Of a DNA stretch of 64,000 nt, positions 8,150 to 17,399 are shown piece by piece. The DNA is from Spirosoma arboris. Lineage in GTDB: Bacteria; Bacteroidota; Bacteroidia; Cytophagales; Spirosomataceae. The DNA lies in NCBI RefSeq assembly GCF_009754945.1, contig NZ_WPIN01000007.1, positions 186,001-250,000 of the forward strand, given 5' to 3'. Each line of letters starts with the position of its first letter. The first letter of the stretch is position 1. Below the pieces are notes generated by a model that saw only the letters and a program-made list of their open reading frames with translations, did not search any database and was not told the origin of the DNA. Position numbers and translations under genes: made by a program.

Positions 8150-9043
8150 ATGCGTTACTATTTCCTTTTGGCTACATTGATCACAGCCCTTCAGGCCTCA
8201 GCTCAACTATCGGTAAGCAGTCAGGGTATAACAATAAAAGCCAATACACCCTTGTCAGTCGATGGACTGGTGCTCACTCCCTCAGTTGAGCTGACTCTGG
8301 CTAACAATACCCTGCAAAAAAGCACTACGCCCGTTTCTACGACGCCCCAGTCCAGTATCAGTCGGGTCTATCAGTTCAGCGTTGTGGTTTCCTTTTCAGG
8401 AACGGTGCGCTTTACTTATCTCACCACTGAACTAAATAGCAATACGGAGGCCCGGCTGAAACTAGCCTATGCTGCCACATCGAGTGGCCCTTTCTTTAAT
8501 AGTCCAGCAAGCACCCTCAATACGACGACAAAAACCATCTCAACTACCTTCACCAATCAGAATCTACAACTTATCACCGCAGCCAGCCAATATCCTGACC
8601 TGAGTCCTACCATCTTGCTGCCTGATGCCAATTTTCCGATTAGTAGTTCTCGCAACTTCGTGATAAACATCTTTGAAGTTGCAGGAGTACCTACCTCTCA
8701 AGGCAATGCTATAGTGACCCTGACAGCCCCAGTTGGCTACAGCTTGAGCTTTAACAACAGCCTAGCTACTATAAATGTATCAGGTGGAGCAACGACAGTA
8801 GTCAACAACACCCAGTGGAGCATTATTCAAAACCAAGGGAATCAGCAGATAACGCTACGAATGAATACGGGTCAATCGGTGGGAGCAGGGGATACTTCGG
8901 TGCTGGGTTTTACGATCAGCCGTACCACGGCCAATTCCGGAAGTGTGTCGAATGTGACGACCAATGTGGCCGAGGATGCCAGCAAAACCTACGATGGCGA
9001 TGCGGCCAATAATGTCTATGCCCGTGTTATTAGCGGTTTATAA
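8150..9043 (+). CDS. Secreted beta-rich hypothetical protein
   Basis: 297 residues from ATG 8150. Residues 1-18 are a signal peptide (YYFLLATLITALQASA|Q). The mature protein is rich in Ser, Thr, Asn and Val, with amphipathic strands throughout (TVRFTYLTTEL, NAIVTLTAPVGYSLSF, QQITLRMNTGQSVG), suggesting stacked immunoglobulin-like or adhesin-like beta-sandwich domains. There are no cysteines and no type A sorting domain at the C-terminus, so its anchoring is unclear. It stands alone between two decayed genes. Secretion is well supported; function is unknown. Confidence 0.6.
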   Translation: MRYYFLLATLITALQASAQLSVSSQGITIKANTPLSVDGLVLTPSVELTLANNTLQKSTTPVSTTPQSSISRVYQFSVVVSFSGTVRFTYLTTELNSNTEARLKLAYAATSSGPFFNSPASTLNTTTKTISTTFTNQNLQLITAASQYPDLSPTILLPDANFPISSSRNFVINIFEVAGVPTSQGNAIVTLTAPVGYSLSFNNSLATINVSGGATTVVNNTQWSIIQNQGNQQITLRMNTGQSVGAGDTSVLGFTISRTTANSGSVSNVTTNVAEDASKTYDGDAANNVYARVISGL

Positions 9044-9152
9044 ATAGAAGCTCTCTTGAGTAAATAGCAATAAGCTTTATATAACTGGGTAAAGCAAGTA
9101 ACATATTATTAGGATTGCTATGCTTTAAAAATACCAGTTCTGTAATTTACAC

Positions 9153-9459
9153 TTGTCCGACCGACAAGTAAAATTTATCGGTCGTGCTAGAAAAAAACAC
9201 CGACTAGAAAGAGGCCAGCGTTTTTTTCTAGATGAAATAAGTATTACAGTATTTGGAACAATCGTAGTAGTCAAGTTGAATCACTACTTGCAAGTCTTTC
9301 TGTTGGTCTATACTCATGCCAAACGCCTGGAGACATTATTAGAATCAGAGCAAATTCAGCACGAATTTGTCAGAACTGAGTGTTAACCAAAGGCAACTAT
9401 GTTTACTCGAGACTCAACCCAATTTCCTTGGGGCTACATTCCTAAATTATAGTCCATGA
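9153..9459 (+). pseudogene. Remnant of a LytTR-type DNA-binding protein
   Basis: The frame from a TTG at 9153 has no ATG. It reads RKKHRLERGQRFFLDEI, a pattern seen at the start of small LytTR domains in Cytophagales, and later TLLESEQIQHEFVRTEC before a stop. In the frame resuming at 9373 the text continues ELSVNQRQ, matching the FVRTHRSxLVNxxx ending of LytTR domains, then runs to TGA 9457-9459. Taken together it looks like a decayed stand-alone LytTR transcription factor with at least one frameshift. The match rests on short motifs only. Confidence 0.4.
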
Positions 9460-9465
9460 TCTATG

Positions 9466-11088
9466 TTATTTAGCTTTTAAGGAAACACTCGTTTGACGAG
9501 TTGGGAGCTGAAGCAGGGCTTCTATTTTGTCCAGCCGGACCTGAGTATCTTTCTCGTTTTGTTTGGCAATAGCTAGTTCCGCTTTTAGTTGACTAACCTC
9601 ATCATTAAGTTCTTTGACTGCTTGGACCAAGGGAATAACAAACAGCGTATAACCTATGGTGTAATATTTACCGCCTTCTTCTTTACGAACTCCTTCAAAA
9701 TTATAGCCAACTGCCTGAGCTGCTGTTTCAACGTCTTGGGCCAGGAAACCGCTGTGAAGTATTTTATCTTCTTTGACAGCATTCAGCGAATAGCCTACTA
9801 GTTTGGCTTCTTTGGCCTTGTTAATATGGTACGTAACTGGGGTCAGTCTTGTAATGAAGCTTAGGCCGGGTACATTGGCGCTAACATCTTCTTTAATGCG
9901 CTTGTCAGAGAGTGAGCTGATCGTCTGCACATTACAACGTAAGGAAGTGATTTGATTGTCCCCTAACACAATTGTATGGCTGGTATTCACGATGGCATTT
10001 GCGCCAAGGGCAGTGGCATTAACTAGGGTCGGATTGGCGGCTGAAGGTCCCGCATTTGCACCAAGGGCAGTATTATAATTGCCTGTAGTATTATTTAGTA
10101 AAGCAAGAAGCCCAATCGCTGTATTATTTTCACCTGTTGTATTATTAGTTAATGTAACATTACCTAGAGTCACATTACCATTACCAGTAGTATTGGCACC
10201 TAAAGTATTTATACCTACGGCAGTATTATCATGACCAGTAGAGTTTGATGACAGAGCATCTTCTCCTACGGCGGTATTAACAGTGCCACTAGTGTTATTA
10301 GCTAAAGCATTATGTCCCAAGGCGGTATTACCATTAGGAGTGGTATTGTTTTGTAAAGCTCCAGCTCCAAACGCTGTGTTATAGCTACCTGTATTATTTT
10401 GTAAGGCATTCGACCCAACGGCTGTATTAGCCTCTCCAGTTGTGTTTTTTTGTAAAGCCACATTTCCCAAGGCCGAATTAAGTGAACCAGAGGTATTAGC
10501 TGCTAAGGCGTTCGATCCCGAGGCTGTGTTGCCGACACCACTAGTGACGGCGAATAAGGACGCATAACCTAAAGCCGTGTTAGCTTGTCCCGTTGCGCTA
10601 GGATTTAACGCTTGATAACCTAAGCCGAGGTTAAGGAGAGTTGGGTCAATACGACCTGCATTTTGGTTGTTTACTCTAAATCTAAGGGGAGTATTGTCAG
10701 TAGTACCTAGAAAATTGGTATTTACCGTTCCGGCATTACCCGTCAGGCTCCAGGCTGCACCCGAGCCAACAGCACCACCGGGCGTCCATATTGGAGCAGC
10801 ACTAGTGCCCGTATTAACCTCAATCTGATTAGTACTGGTATTGAAAATGAGAAGCCCAGTCGCCGGATTCTGAATCTGGCCCCGCTGAGTCGTTGTTATT
10901 ATTGGCGGTAATAAGCCTCTATATGGACTACCAGAGGAATAAGATCCCGCTTTAATCTCTACGGACGCTGATCCATTAATAGTTTCTGATCCTGGCCCTA
11001 TACCGACCTGTGCATGTACATTTATTATTGTTACGAATAAGCAAACAGAGAGAGCAATTTTCCTGACGTATCCGATCACGTTTTTCAT
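9466..11088 (-). CDS. Head-repeat tail-fibre-like protein with S74 chaperone
   Basis: 540 residues from ATG 11088. The signal peptide is ~1-26 (LFVTIINVHA|Q). Residues ~30-150 are a beta-rich head start. Residues ~153-345 hold about 11 units of 16-17 residues (NTAVGxNALxNNTTGxx). The C-terminal ~150 residues are a peptidase S74 intramolecular chaperone: SDKRIK with Ser394 and Lys399 as the expected self-cleavage dyad, then SGFLAQDVE and a final coiled coil (~490-525). In phage tail spikes this domain helps trimer folding and then cuts itself off. Here the product is probably a self-assembling secreted fibre. Confidence 0.85.
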   Translation of the reverse strand: MKNVIGYVRKIALSVCLFVTIINVHAQVGIGPGSETINGSASVEIKAGSYSSGSPYRGLLPPIITTTQRGQIQNPATGLLIFNTSTNQIEVNTGTSAAPIWTPGGAVGSGAAWSLTGNAGTVNTNFLGTTDNTPLRFRVNNQNAGRIDPTLLNLGLGYQALNPSATGQANTALGYASLFAVTSGVGNTASGSNALAANTSGSLNSALGNVALQKNTTGEANTAVGSNALQNNTGSYNTAFGAGALQNNTTPNGNTALGHNALANNTSGTVNTAVGEDALSSNSTGHDNTAVGINTLGANTTGNGNVTLGNVTLTNNTTGENNTAIGLLALLNNTTGNYNTALGANAGPSAANPTLVNATALGANAIVNTSHTIVLGDNQITSLRCNVQTISSLSDKRIKEDVSANVPGLSFITRLTPVTYHINKAKEAKLVGYSLNAVKEDKILHSGFLAQDVETAAQAVGYNFEGVRKEEGGKYYTIGYTLFVIPLVQAVKELNDEVSQLKAELAIAKQNEKDTQVRLDKIEALLQLPTRQTSVSLKAK

Positions 11089-11673
11089 AAAAGTAAGTGT
11101 TTACTTGAAAATAAATAAAGCAATAAATTTCTCTAAAGTTTGAGGTGATGTAACACAGCAGTAAATCTACTCTACATAATGAAACTTCTAAACAAGATTT
11201 AAGCAAACTTATGGTAGGGCCTTTGCTTAATAAATCAGGTAATACTCACGCGGAGCCAAATGCGTTTCAGTACAAGTATAGGCATATACAGGCTTGGGAA
11301 GTCTAGCGACTGAAAGAGTTGAAAAAAATCACTAGAATATATTTTAGCGAATTCCTAATGATAGTTTGTATCTGTTTACTCTGTGAGGTTTAGTGATTTT
11401 GAGGGCTGCAGATTAGTGAATTGACCTAACCATTTATCCAACCTTTTATGCCTCTTACTACCTGATTTCAACACCTGGCCAATTACGGGTTTCGATCTGG
11501 TAAGGCCTTATCTAATTTTGTCCGCAAGTGAACAAGGCCTGTCCAGTTACGGACAACAATAAAAAATGGCACAACCTATAAGTCGCTGAAAACCAGCAAT
11601 AACATTAGATTGGCACGGGCATTGAATTAATAAGATCAACCAGTAAACAACCAAACACTAAACAACTACTACC
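11089..11673. other. Long intergenic region, nothing recognised
   Basis: 585 bases between divergently read genes (minus-strand S74 protein and plus-strand small secreted protein). It must hold both promoters, but I find no convincing TAnnTTTG element, open frame or strong hairpin. Confidence 0.4.
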
Positions 11674-12048
11674 ATGTTACCACTAATGAGCAAAGTCGCT
11701 GCCTCTCTTTTACTAAGCGCTTCAACCCTATTTAATCCCACGACCCCTAAAACTCTTTCCTTCGACGCCAGTGCCTATGTAACGGTCGACCATCAAATTC
11801 GGCTGGCGGTTCAGAAGTCTACTGATGTGCCCGTCGATGTGGTGCTTCGCAACAAAAATCATGAAGTGCTGTACCAGCACAGTATTGGCAAGAAAGAAGG
11901 TAAGTACGCCGTGAAGTTGAATGTAAACGATCTGTCTGATGGCGAATATGAATTGGAGATCAAATCAAGCGAAGGCAGCATTGTTAAGCAACTGAATGTA
12001 TCTTCTCAACCGGTTCAGCAAACCGTTCGTACCATTGCTATGAACTAA
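11674..12048 (+). CDS. Small secreted hypothetical protein
   Basis: 124 residues from ATG 11674 (a second ATG at residue 5). Residues 1-22 resemble a signal peptide (KVAASLLLSASTLF). The mature part is a single beta-sandwich-like domain: IRLAVQKSTDVPVDVVLRNKN, then DLSDGEYELEIKSSEG and IVKQLNVSSQ. This layout resembles the T9SS sorting domain or DUF3244-like folds, but the C-terminus (TVRTIAMN) is not a normal sorting tail. A clear terminator follows, so it is monocistronic. It is probably periplasmic. Confidence 0.65.
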   Translation: MLPLMSKVAASLLLSASTLFNPTTPKTLSFDASAYVTVDHQIRLAVQKSTDVPVDVVLRNKNHEVLYQHSIGKKEGKYAVKLNVNDLSDGEYELEIKSSEGSIVKQLNVSSQPVQQTVRTIAMN

Positions 12049-12074
12049 GAGCAGTAAGCAACGTGAATTTAAAA

Positions 12075-12101
12075 GCAAAGCCCGGCAGTCGTCGGGCTTT
12101 G
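12075..12101 (+). terminator. Rho-independent terminator
   Basis: A 9-bp perfect stem CAAAGCCCG / CGGGCTTTG with a 9-base loop lies 27 bases after the stop at 12048. Confidence 0.75.
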
Positions 12102-12233
12102 TTTGTTGTGGGCTAATAGTATTTCACGAAGAGAACTTGGACATCTGTAAGTAAACTAACCTTACGGCCGGCTTTTTCAGCAGCTTACCGATTGACAAGG
12201 ATTTCCTATAGAACAGCTATAATTCTCCAACTC

Positions 12234-12875
12234 ATGAAAGCAAAACTGATCGTTTTATTTCTGGCCCTAACGGCCTTTAATCTGCCTGGTTTGGCGCAGA
12301 CATCTTTTCGTATTGGACTAACCGCTGGAGCCAATGACGATTTGATCCACTTTTCCTGGATGCCCTCAATTAACAAATCAACTACCCTTTGGCGCTATAA
12401 TGCTGGAGTAAGTTTTGGGCACCGTTTAACACCGTCTCTGTCCGTGGCTTACGACTTGCTCTACTCCCGTCAGGGGGGAGTCGATATTGAAACCAGCGTT
12501 TTAGGCTATGGTAGTCATCAAACTATTTATAAGGTTGACTACCTGAGTTTACCCATTATGGTACGCTACCATCCCGGTGGACGACGGGTCTTTATGGCTG
12601 GTGGCCCCCAATTTGGCTATCTGCTGGCAGCCAAAAGCGTTGACCCTACGTTTAGCGAAACGTCAGTCTGGGATTTACAGTATTGTTACCGACTAGACGT
12701 TGGCTTAATGGCTGGCTTGGGCTACCGGCTGGGCAAACACTTAGTTCTATCGAGCCGCTATTATTATGGAATGAAGCCTATTCAGAAACCTGACCCTTCG
12801 ACAGGTGTCTATAGTGACGCTGCTCAAAAATTATACAATCGAATTTGGTCGTCAAATCTGACTTATTATTTCTAG
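12234..12875 (+). CDS. Outer-membrane beta-barrel protein, porin-like
   Basis: 213 residues from ATG 12234, chosen because a typical signal peptide follows (KAKLIVLFLALTAFNLPGLA|Q). An earlier in-frame start at 12192 would add 14 residues lacking signal character. The mature protein alternates strands and turns (RIGLTAGAND, YNAGVSFGHRL, VAYDLLYSRQGG, YLSLPIMVRYHPG, LMAGLGYRLGK) and ends in Tyr-Tyr-Phe, the aromatic C-terminus expected for BamA-inserted barrels. It matches the PF13568-type barrels common in Bacteroidota. Substrate is unknown. Confidence 0.75.
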   Translation: MKAKLIVLFLALTAFNLPGLAQTSFRIGLTAGANDDLIHFSWMPSINKSTTLWRYNAGVSFGHRLTPSLSVAYDLLYSRQGGVDIETSVLGYGSHQTIYKVDYLSLPIMVRYHPGGRRVFMAGGPQFGYLLAAKSVDPTFSETSVWDLQYCYRLDVGLMAGLGYRLGKHLVLSSRYYYGMKPIQKPDPSTGVYSDAAQKLYNRIWSSNLTYYF

Positions 12876-12910
12876 CGACGAAGCTTTTTTCCGTTTTATA
12901 GAATGAATGG

Positions 12911-14119
12911 TTAGCTGACTGTTTCGCCAATTTTAATCACGCCGAGTTCCTGCCCTACTTTGGTAAAAGCGGCCACTGCCTGTTCCAGGTGTTCTTGCTC
13001 ATGCCCCGCCGAAATTTGCACTCGAATTCGGGCTTTTCCTGTTGGAACGACGGGATAAAAGAAACCAATCACATAAATACCTTCTTCTAACAGCCGGGCG
13101 GCAAACGCTTGCGCCAGGGGCGCGTCGTAAAGCATAATCGGTACAATTGGATGCTCACCGGGTAGAATATCGAATCCTACGGCAGTCATCGCGTCGCGGA
13201 AATAGCGCGTGTTGGCTTCCAGTTTGTCGCGCAGAGCAGTGGAGGCTTGCAGAATATCCAGCACTTTTAATGATGCGCCAACGATGGATGGGGCTAATGT
13301 ATTGGAAAACAAGTACGGACGGGAGCGTTGACGCAACAACTCAACAATTTCTTTACGGGCTGCGGTGAATCCTCCCGAAGCACCACCCAGTGCTTTTCCG
13401 TAGGTTCCTGTGATAATGTCGATACGGCCCAGAACGTTTCGGTATTCGGGTGTTCCGCGACCTGTTTTGCCCATGAATCCACTGGCATGACATTCATCGA
13501 CCATGACCATCGCCTTGTACTGATCGGCCAAATCACAGATTTTATCCAGTTGCGCAATGGTACCATCCATGGAGAAAACGCCATCTGTAACAACTAGTAT
13601 ACGACGTGATGATGAAGCCGCCTGTAACTGGGTTTCCAGATCGGCCATGTCATTGTGTTTGTAACGGAAGCGCTTCGCCTTGCACAAGCGTATGCCGTCG
13701 ATAATAGACGCGTGGTTCAGTTCGTCGGAAATAATCGCGTCCTGTTCGCCCAAAAGCGGCTCAAAAACTCCTCCGTTGGCGTCAAAGGCAGCTGCATACA
13801 GAATACAGTCTTCGGCTCCAACGAACTCGGCCGTACGGCGCTCCAGTTCTTTGTGGATATCCTGGGTTCCGCAGATAAACCGTACCGACGACATACCAAA
13901 TCCATGACTATCTAACGTCTGGTGAGCCGCTTCGACAACGTCTGGATGCGATGAGAGGCCCAGATAATTATTAGCACAAAAATTCAATACTTCACGTCCG
14001 TCACGAACGACAATGACTGACGATTGAGGAGATACAATAATGCGTTCGGATTTGTACAGCCCGGCTTCTTGTATGCTATTCAACTCCTGTTGAAGTTGTT
14101 CTTTTATGGTTCCGTACAT
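12911..14119 (-). CDS. kbl: Glycine C-acetyltransferase (2-amino-3-ketobutyrate CoA ligase)
   Basis: 402 residues from ATG 14119, normal for the family. This PLP enzyme of the alpha-oxoamine synthase group cleaves 2-amino-3-oxobutanoate with CoA to glycine and acetyl-CoA. Visible motifs are [14 protein letters not shown] near residue 47, [15 protein letters not shown] (Asp208, His211) and [14 protein letters not shown] with Lys242 as the PLP lysine. The gene lies 5 bases downstream of the threonine dehydrogenase, so the two consecutive steps of threonine breakdown form an operon. It is cytoplasmic. The close relatives BioF and serine palmitoyltransferase are excluded mainly by context and N-terminal sequence. 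Confidence 0.92.
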   Translation of the reverse strand: MYGTIKEQLQQELNSIQEAGLYKSERIIVSPQSSVIVVRDGREVLNFCANNYLGLSSHPDVVEAAHQTLDSHGFGMSSVRFICGTQDIHKELERRTAEFVGAEDCILYAAAFDANGGVFEPLLGEQDAIISDELNHASIIDGIRLCKAKRFRYKHNDMADLETQLQAASSSRRILVVTDGVFSMDGTIAQLDKICDLADQYKAMVMVDECHASGFMGKTGRGTPEYRNVLGRIDIITGTYGKALGGASGGFTAARKEIVELLRQRSRPYLFSNTLAPSIVGASLKVLDILQASTALRDKLEANTRYFRDAMTAVGFDILPGEHPIVPIMLYDAPLAQAFAARLLEEGIYVIGFFYPVVPTGKARIRVQISAGHEQEHLEQAVAAFTKVGQELGVIKIGETVS

Positions 14120-14124
14120 AGCGT

Positions 14125-15087
14125 TTATAAGGTTGAGACCACTGGCTGATAAACCGCAGTCAGGTTCGTAATCATTTCGTGTGTCATACGTGACAAGTCA
14201 AAAGCAGCTTTCCAGCCCCAATCTTGCCGGGCAACCGAATCATCGATGGTTTTTGGCCACGATTCGGCAATAGCCTGTCGAAAATCAGGCTTGTAATGGG
14301 TAACGAAATCAGGAAAATGCGTTTGGATCGATTCGGTCAGTTCGGCAGGAGTAAAACTCATTCCGGCCAGATTATAGGATGTACGAACGCTAATCTGCGA
14401 TTCGGGAGCATTCATTAACTCCATCGTAGCCCGTAAGGCATCGTCCATATAGATCATGGGTAGGCGGGTATCTTCTGCCAGAAAGCAATCAAATGAGTTG
14501 CCCTGAACAGCCTCATGGAAAATAGCCACGGCATAATCGGTTGTCCCTCCGCCCGGCATGGATTGATGGCTAATTACACCCGGATAACGTAACGACCGAA
14601 CATCCAGCCCATACCGCTTATGGTAATACAACGACCAGTTTTCGGCGGCAACCTTACTTATACCATACACTGTGGCTGGGTCCAGTATTGCGGTTTGAGG
14701 AGTTTCATATTTGGGCGCGTGTTCACCAAAGGCAGCAATTGAACTGGGGATAAACAGCTTTCGGATGTTGTGCAATCGAGATATCTCCAGTACGTTGAGC
14801 ACCGTCTGCATATTCAGATTCCAGGCCCAGAGCGGGTCACTTTCACCTTTGGCAGATAGTATAGCCGCCAGATGATAAATCTGTGTCACCCGATATCGGC
14901 GCACTATATCGGTTAGTGCTTCAGGCTTGGTAGCATCCAGAATTTCGAAGATACCAGTCTCAGATGAGGGCTTTCGTAGATCGGCCGCAATCACCTGATT
15001 AATCCCAAATTGGGCCTGTAATTGAGGTAGTAAAGCTGTCCCAATCTGCCCATTGGCTCCAATAACTAAAATGGTTTCTCGTTGCAT
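14125..15087 (-). CDS. L-threonine dehydrogenase, extended SDR type
   Basis: 320 residues from ATG 15087; a TTG six bases upstream is less likely. The N-terminus has the NAD-binding [16 protein letters not shown] (GxxGxxG). Further motifs are [20 protein letters not shown] and [10 protein letters not shown] (catalytic YxxxK). It resembles NAD-dependent threonine dehydrogenases of the epimerase-like SDR class, distinct from zinc-dependent Tdh. The reaction is L-threonine to 2-amino-3-oxobutanoate. Operon pairing with kbl and a divergent Lrp gene support the call over a generic sugar epimerase. Confidence 0.85.
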   Translation of the reverse strand: MQRETILVIGANGQIGTALLPQLQAQFGINQVIAADLRKPSSETGIFEILDATKPEALTDIVRRYRVTQIYHLAAILSAKGESDPLWAWNLNMQTVLNVLEISRLHNIRKLFIPSSIAAFGEHAPKYETPQTAILDPATVYGISKVAAENWSLYYHKRYGLDVRSLRYPGVISHQSMPGGGTTDYAVAIFHEAVQGNSFDCFLAEDTRLPMIYMDDALRATMELMNAPESQISVRTSYNLAGMSFTPAELTESIQTHFPDFVTHYKPDFRQAIAESWPKTIDDSVARQDWGWKAAFDLSRMTHEMITNLTAVYQPVVSTL

Positions 15088-15133
15088 AACCAATTAAATA
15101 GAGCTAGTGACGTTGAATGAAGTATTTATGGCA

Positions 15134-15141
15134 CAAAATTA
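15134..15141 (-). promoter_or_regulatory. Candidate -7 element of the tdh-kbl operon
   Basis: On the minus strand the bases read TAATTTTG, fitting the Bacteroidota -7 consensus TAnnTTTG, 47 bases before the tdh start. No clear -33 element was seen. Confidence 0.35.
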
Positions 15142-15267
15142 CTTTTGAAGATAATAAAGAGAAAAACTTAGAATAAATCCGTGAATATTGTTGTATATAT
15201 CTTTATTTGCCAATAAATTCTCTTAAACAAAAGTTACCCAAATGGCATTGGTAGAAAATTTTTCGGC

Positions 15268-15732
15268 ATGGAAAAGTTAGATGATGTTGATAAGCAATTA
15301 TTACGACTGCTTCAGCAGGATGCCAAGCTGACTACTAAGGAACTAGCCTCACAACTTGGGCTAACGTTGTCGCCGGTTTACGAACGGATCAAGCGGTTAG
15401 AAGGGCTTGGGTTTATTAAGCAGTATGTAGCGGTATTGGACAAAAGTCTGCTTGGTCAGCCCATTACGACGTTTTGCCAAGTATCCATGCGCTATCACGA
15501 TAAAGCATTTATCGACAAATTTGAAGAAGAGGTACAGAAACTGGAAGAAGTGCAGGAATGCTATCACATGGCTGGGCAAGTTGATTTCCTGCTCAAGATT
15601 CACGTAGGCAGTTTAAACGAATACCACGATTTTGTTAAGTATAAACTCTCCCAGATCGAGAACATTGGTGTACTTAACAGCACCTTCGTACTGAAGGAAA
15701 TCAAGCATAACCTTGGTTATTTCATTCCTTAA
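15268..15732 (+). CDS. Lrp/AsnC family transcriptional regulator
   Basis: 154 residues from ATG 15268. Residues 1-60 are the AsnC-type winged helix-turn-helix (LDDVDKQLLRLLQQDAK, then KELASQLGLTLSPVYERIKR). Residues 65-150 form the RAM ligand-binding domain (VQECYHMAGQVDFLLKI). Such proteins sense amino acids and form octamers. The gene is divergent from tdh-kbl across a 180-base spacer, so it probably controls threonine catabolism; this is inferred from position only. It ends 7 bases before the end of the convergent TRIC-like gene. Confidence 0.88.
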   Translation: MEKLDDVDKQLLRLLQQDAKLTTKELASQLGLTLSPVYERIKRLEGLGFIKQYVAVLDKSLLGQPITTFCQVSMRYHDKAFIDKFEEEVQKLEEVQECYHMAGQVDFLLKIHVGSLNEYHDFVKYKLSQIENIGVLNSTFVLKEIKHNLGYFIP

Positions 15733-15739
15733 CTATGGA

Positions 15740-16354
15740 TTAATTCTGAATGCGTGGCAATGACCAGTTATTTCGAATAGCCAGCAAGCGAAACAGGGTA
15801 ATCACGCCCGCCGACAACAGCAAATTCAGAGTTGAATTTATGTCTAAAGATCTGCCAAGCTGGTAAAGTATTGCCCCCGTCAAACAAGGCGTAACATAAA
15901 GTTGCCGGTCGAAAATGATCGGCAGGTCGTTCACCATTGTATCCCGAATAACGCCCCCAAAAAGAGCAGAAATAACGCCTAATAATATGGCTGCCCAGTC
16001 GTTTACACCAGCTGTAAGCGCTTTTTGCATACCCAAAATGGTATAGATACCAACCCCGATTGTATCGAAGATAAGCAAAGGTCGCTTGAGCGCGCCCAAC
16101 CACCATTTCCGGCAGAAAACAGCAATAATAACGCTGCTAATGATGACAATCAGGTAGTTAGGATCGCGTATCCAGGCAATCGGATGCGCATTCATGATAA
16201 CATCACGAACGGTACCACCACCAATTGCGGTCAGAAAGCCAATAAAAAATACCCCGATCAGATCGTGGTACATTTTTTTGCTTAGGGCCGATAATGCTCC
16301 CGAAATCGCAAATACACTTATGCCAACCAAATCTGTCAGATACCAGATAGTCAT
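15740..16354 (-). CDS. TRIC-type cation channel / YadS (UPF0126) membrane protein
   Basis: 204 residues from ATG 16354, seven predicted membrane segments. The two-fold repeat shows its markers: GFLTAIGGGTVRDVIM in the first half and SALFGGVIRDTMVND in the second. Prokaryotic members form trimeric potassium-permeable channels; the older name is the UPF0126 or glycine transporter-like family. It is convergent with the Lrp gene. No ligand can be inferred from the neighbours. Confidence 0.88.
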   Translation of the reverse strand: MTIWYLTDLVGISVFAISGALSALSKKMYHDLIGVFFIGFLTAIGGGTVRDVIMNAHPIAWIRDPNYLIVIISSVIIAVFCRKWWLGALKRPLLIFDTIGVGIYTILGMQKALTAGVNDWAAILLGVISALFGGVIRDTMVNDLPIIFDRQLYVTPCLTGAILYQLGRSLDINSTLNLLLSAGVITLFRLLAIRNNWSLPRIQN

Positions 16355-16801
16355 GTGCGTAATTAATAATTGTCAGGTGATCTAAAATGGCCTGTTCTAA
16401 AATTAGTCAGCAAAAATAGGGGTTCGTTAATTAGGCTTAGTGAGGTAAATCAATTGCTCGTCCTTTCACAGAATCGGATTCACGTATACCTAATAGTCAA
16501 TTTATTAATGAGAAATTGGACTCTAAAAGTGCCCTTTACAAACAGAAATGTCACGACAAAAAGCCGCTTTAATTGTGCATTTTTTGTATTACTCCCATAC
16601 TATTATATTAAAAAATCATGAAAACTTTATGGAAAGCGGGTGGATTTTCGGTAATAGCAGTAGGTTATGAATCCCAGTATGCTATGTTTGTCCCCTAGTC
16701 AATGATATGACCGATAAATAAGAGGTCTGTCGTCTCGTTTGTTAGGCCCATAGATTCGCTTTTACTTTGTCTCAAATTTTAACGCAAAACAATTGAATCA
16801 A
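16355..16801. other. Intergenic region with candidate promoter
   Basis: About 450 bases between divergent genes. It includes a 26-codon frame at 16618-16698 that I do not trust, and a candidate promoter at 16738-16769. Confidence 0.4.
16738..16769 (+). promoter_or_regulatory. Candidate Bacteroidota promoter
   Basis: TTTG at 16738-16741 and TTACTTTG at 16762-16769 are separated by 20 bases, the usual spacing of the -33 and -7 elements. The -7 box has one mismatch to TAnnTTTG. It lies 33 bases before the start at 16802. Confidence 0.4.
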
Positions 16802-17326
16802 ATGAAAAAAATCCACTTTATTACTTTGCTGGTCTTCGGTCTTTTAGCTGGCACGAAATCGTTTGCCCAATTGTCAATTGATAAAGGAACCAAATTTATC
16901 AACCTTGGCATTGGTGTAGGGGGTTATGCTAGCGCAGGCGGGATTGCATTTGGCGGATCTGCTGACTTTGGCGTTGCTCCAAATTTCACCGTTGGTGGTC
17001 AGGTAGCCTATCGTAGTTTTAACTTTGGCTATAGTGGCTATAATGATAAAATCAACTATCTGTATTTTGCCGTTCGTGGTTCTTATCACTTCAATGAACT
17101 GCTGAGTTTAAGCACAGACAAGGCAGATCTTTACGCAGGTCTTGGTCTTGGTTACGAGAGTGTTTCGTATAGCAACAGTATCTATAGCGGCACCTCGTTC
17201 GGTAGTGGCATTTTCGTGCCTGTTCACCTCGGTGGACGCTATTTCTTCTCGGAGAAAGTAGGCGGCTTTGCTGAATTAGGAACGGGTATTGCCCCGCTTC
17301 TTTTAGGAATTACATTTAAGCTATAA
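16802..17326 (+). CDS. Small outer-membrane beta-barrel protein
   Basis: 174 residues from ATG 16802; an in-frame TTG nine bases earlier is less likely. The signal peptide is ~1-22 (KKIHFITLLVFGLLAGTKSFA|Q). Strands alternate with glycine-rich turns: INLGIGVGGYASAGG, FTVGGQVAYRSFNFGYSG, ADLYAGLGLGYESVSYS, VPVHLGGRYFFSEK. The last residues GITFKL complete a barrel of about eight strands. It matches OmpW/OmpX-like barrels of Bacteroidota by pattern only. A strong shared terminator follows. Confidence 0.75.
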   Translation: MKKIHFITLLVFGLLAGTKSFAQLSIDKGTKFINLGIGVGGYASAGGIAFGGSADFGVAPNFTVGGQVAYRSFNFGYSGYNDKINYLYFAVRGSYHFNELLSLSTDKADLYAGLGLGYESVSYSNSIYSGTSFGSGIFVPVHLGGRYFFSEKVGGFAELGTGIAPLLLGITFKL

Positions 17327-17350
17327 GCTTAAATAAATAAGATTTAATAC

Positions 17351-17385
17351 AAAAAAACCGATCTGATAATCAGATCGGTTTTTTT
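17351..17385. terminator. Bidirectional terminator
   Basis: A perfect inverted repeat with an ACCGATCTGAT / ATCAGATCGGT core is flanked by A7 on one side and T7 on the other. It lies between convergent genes ending at 17326 and 17400 and can serve both. Confidence 0.9.
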
Positions 17386-17399
17386 GTGAACAAGCAACT

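Noticed and set aside
13328-13915. Several open frames opposite kbl
   Set aside because: Shadows of a highly conserved enzyme gene; none resembles a known protein.
16618-16698. 26-codon frame beginning MKTLWKAGG
   Set aside because: Too short, no homology recognised, and no signal that it is translated.
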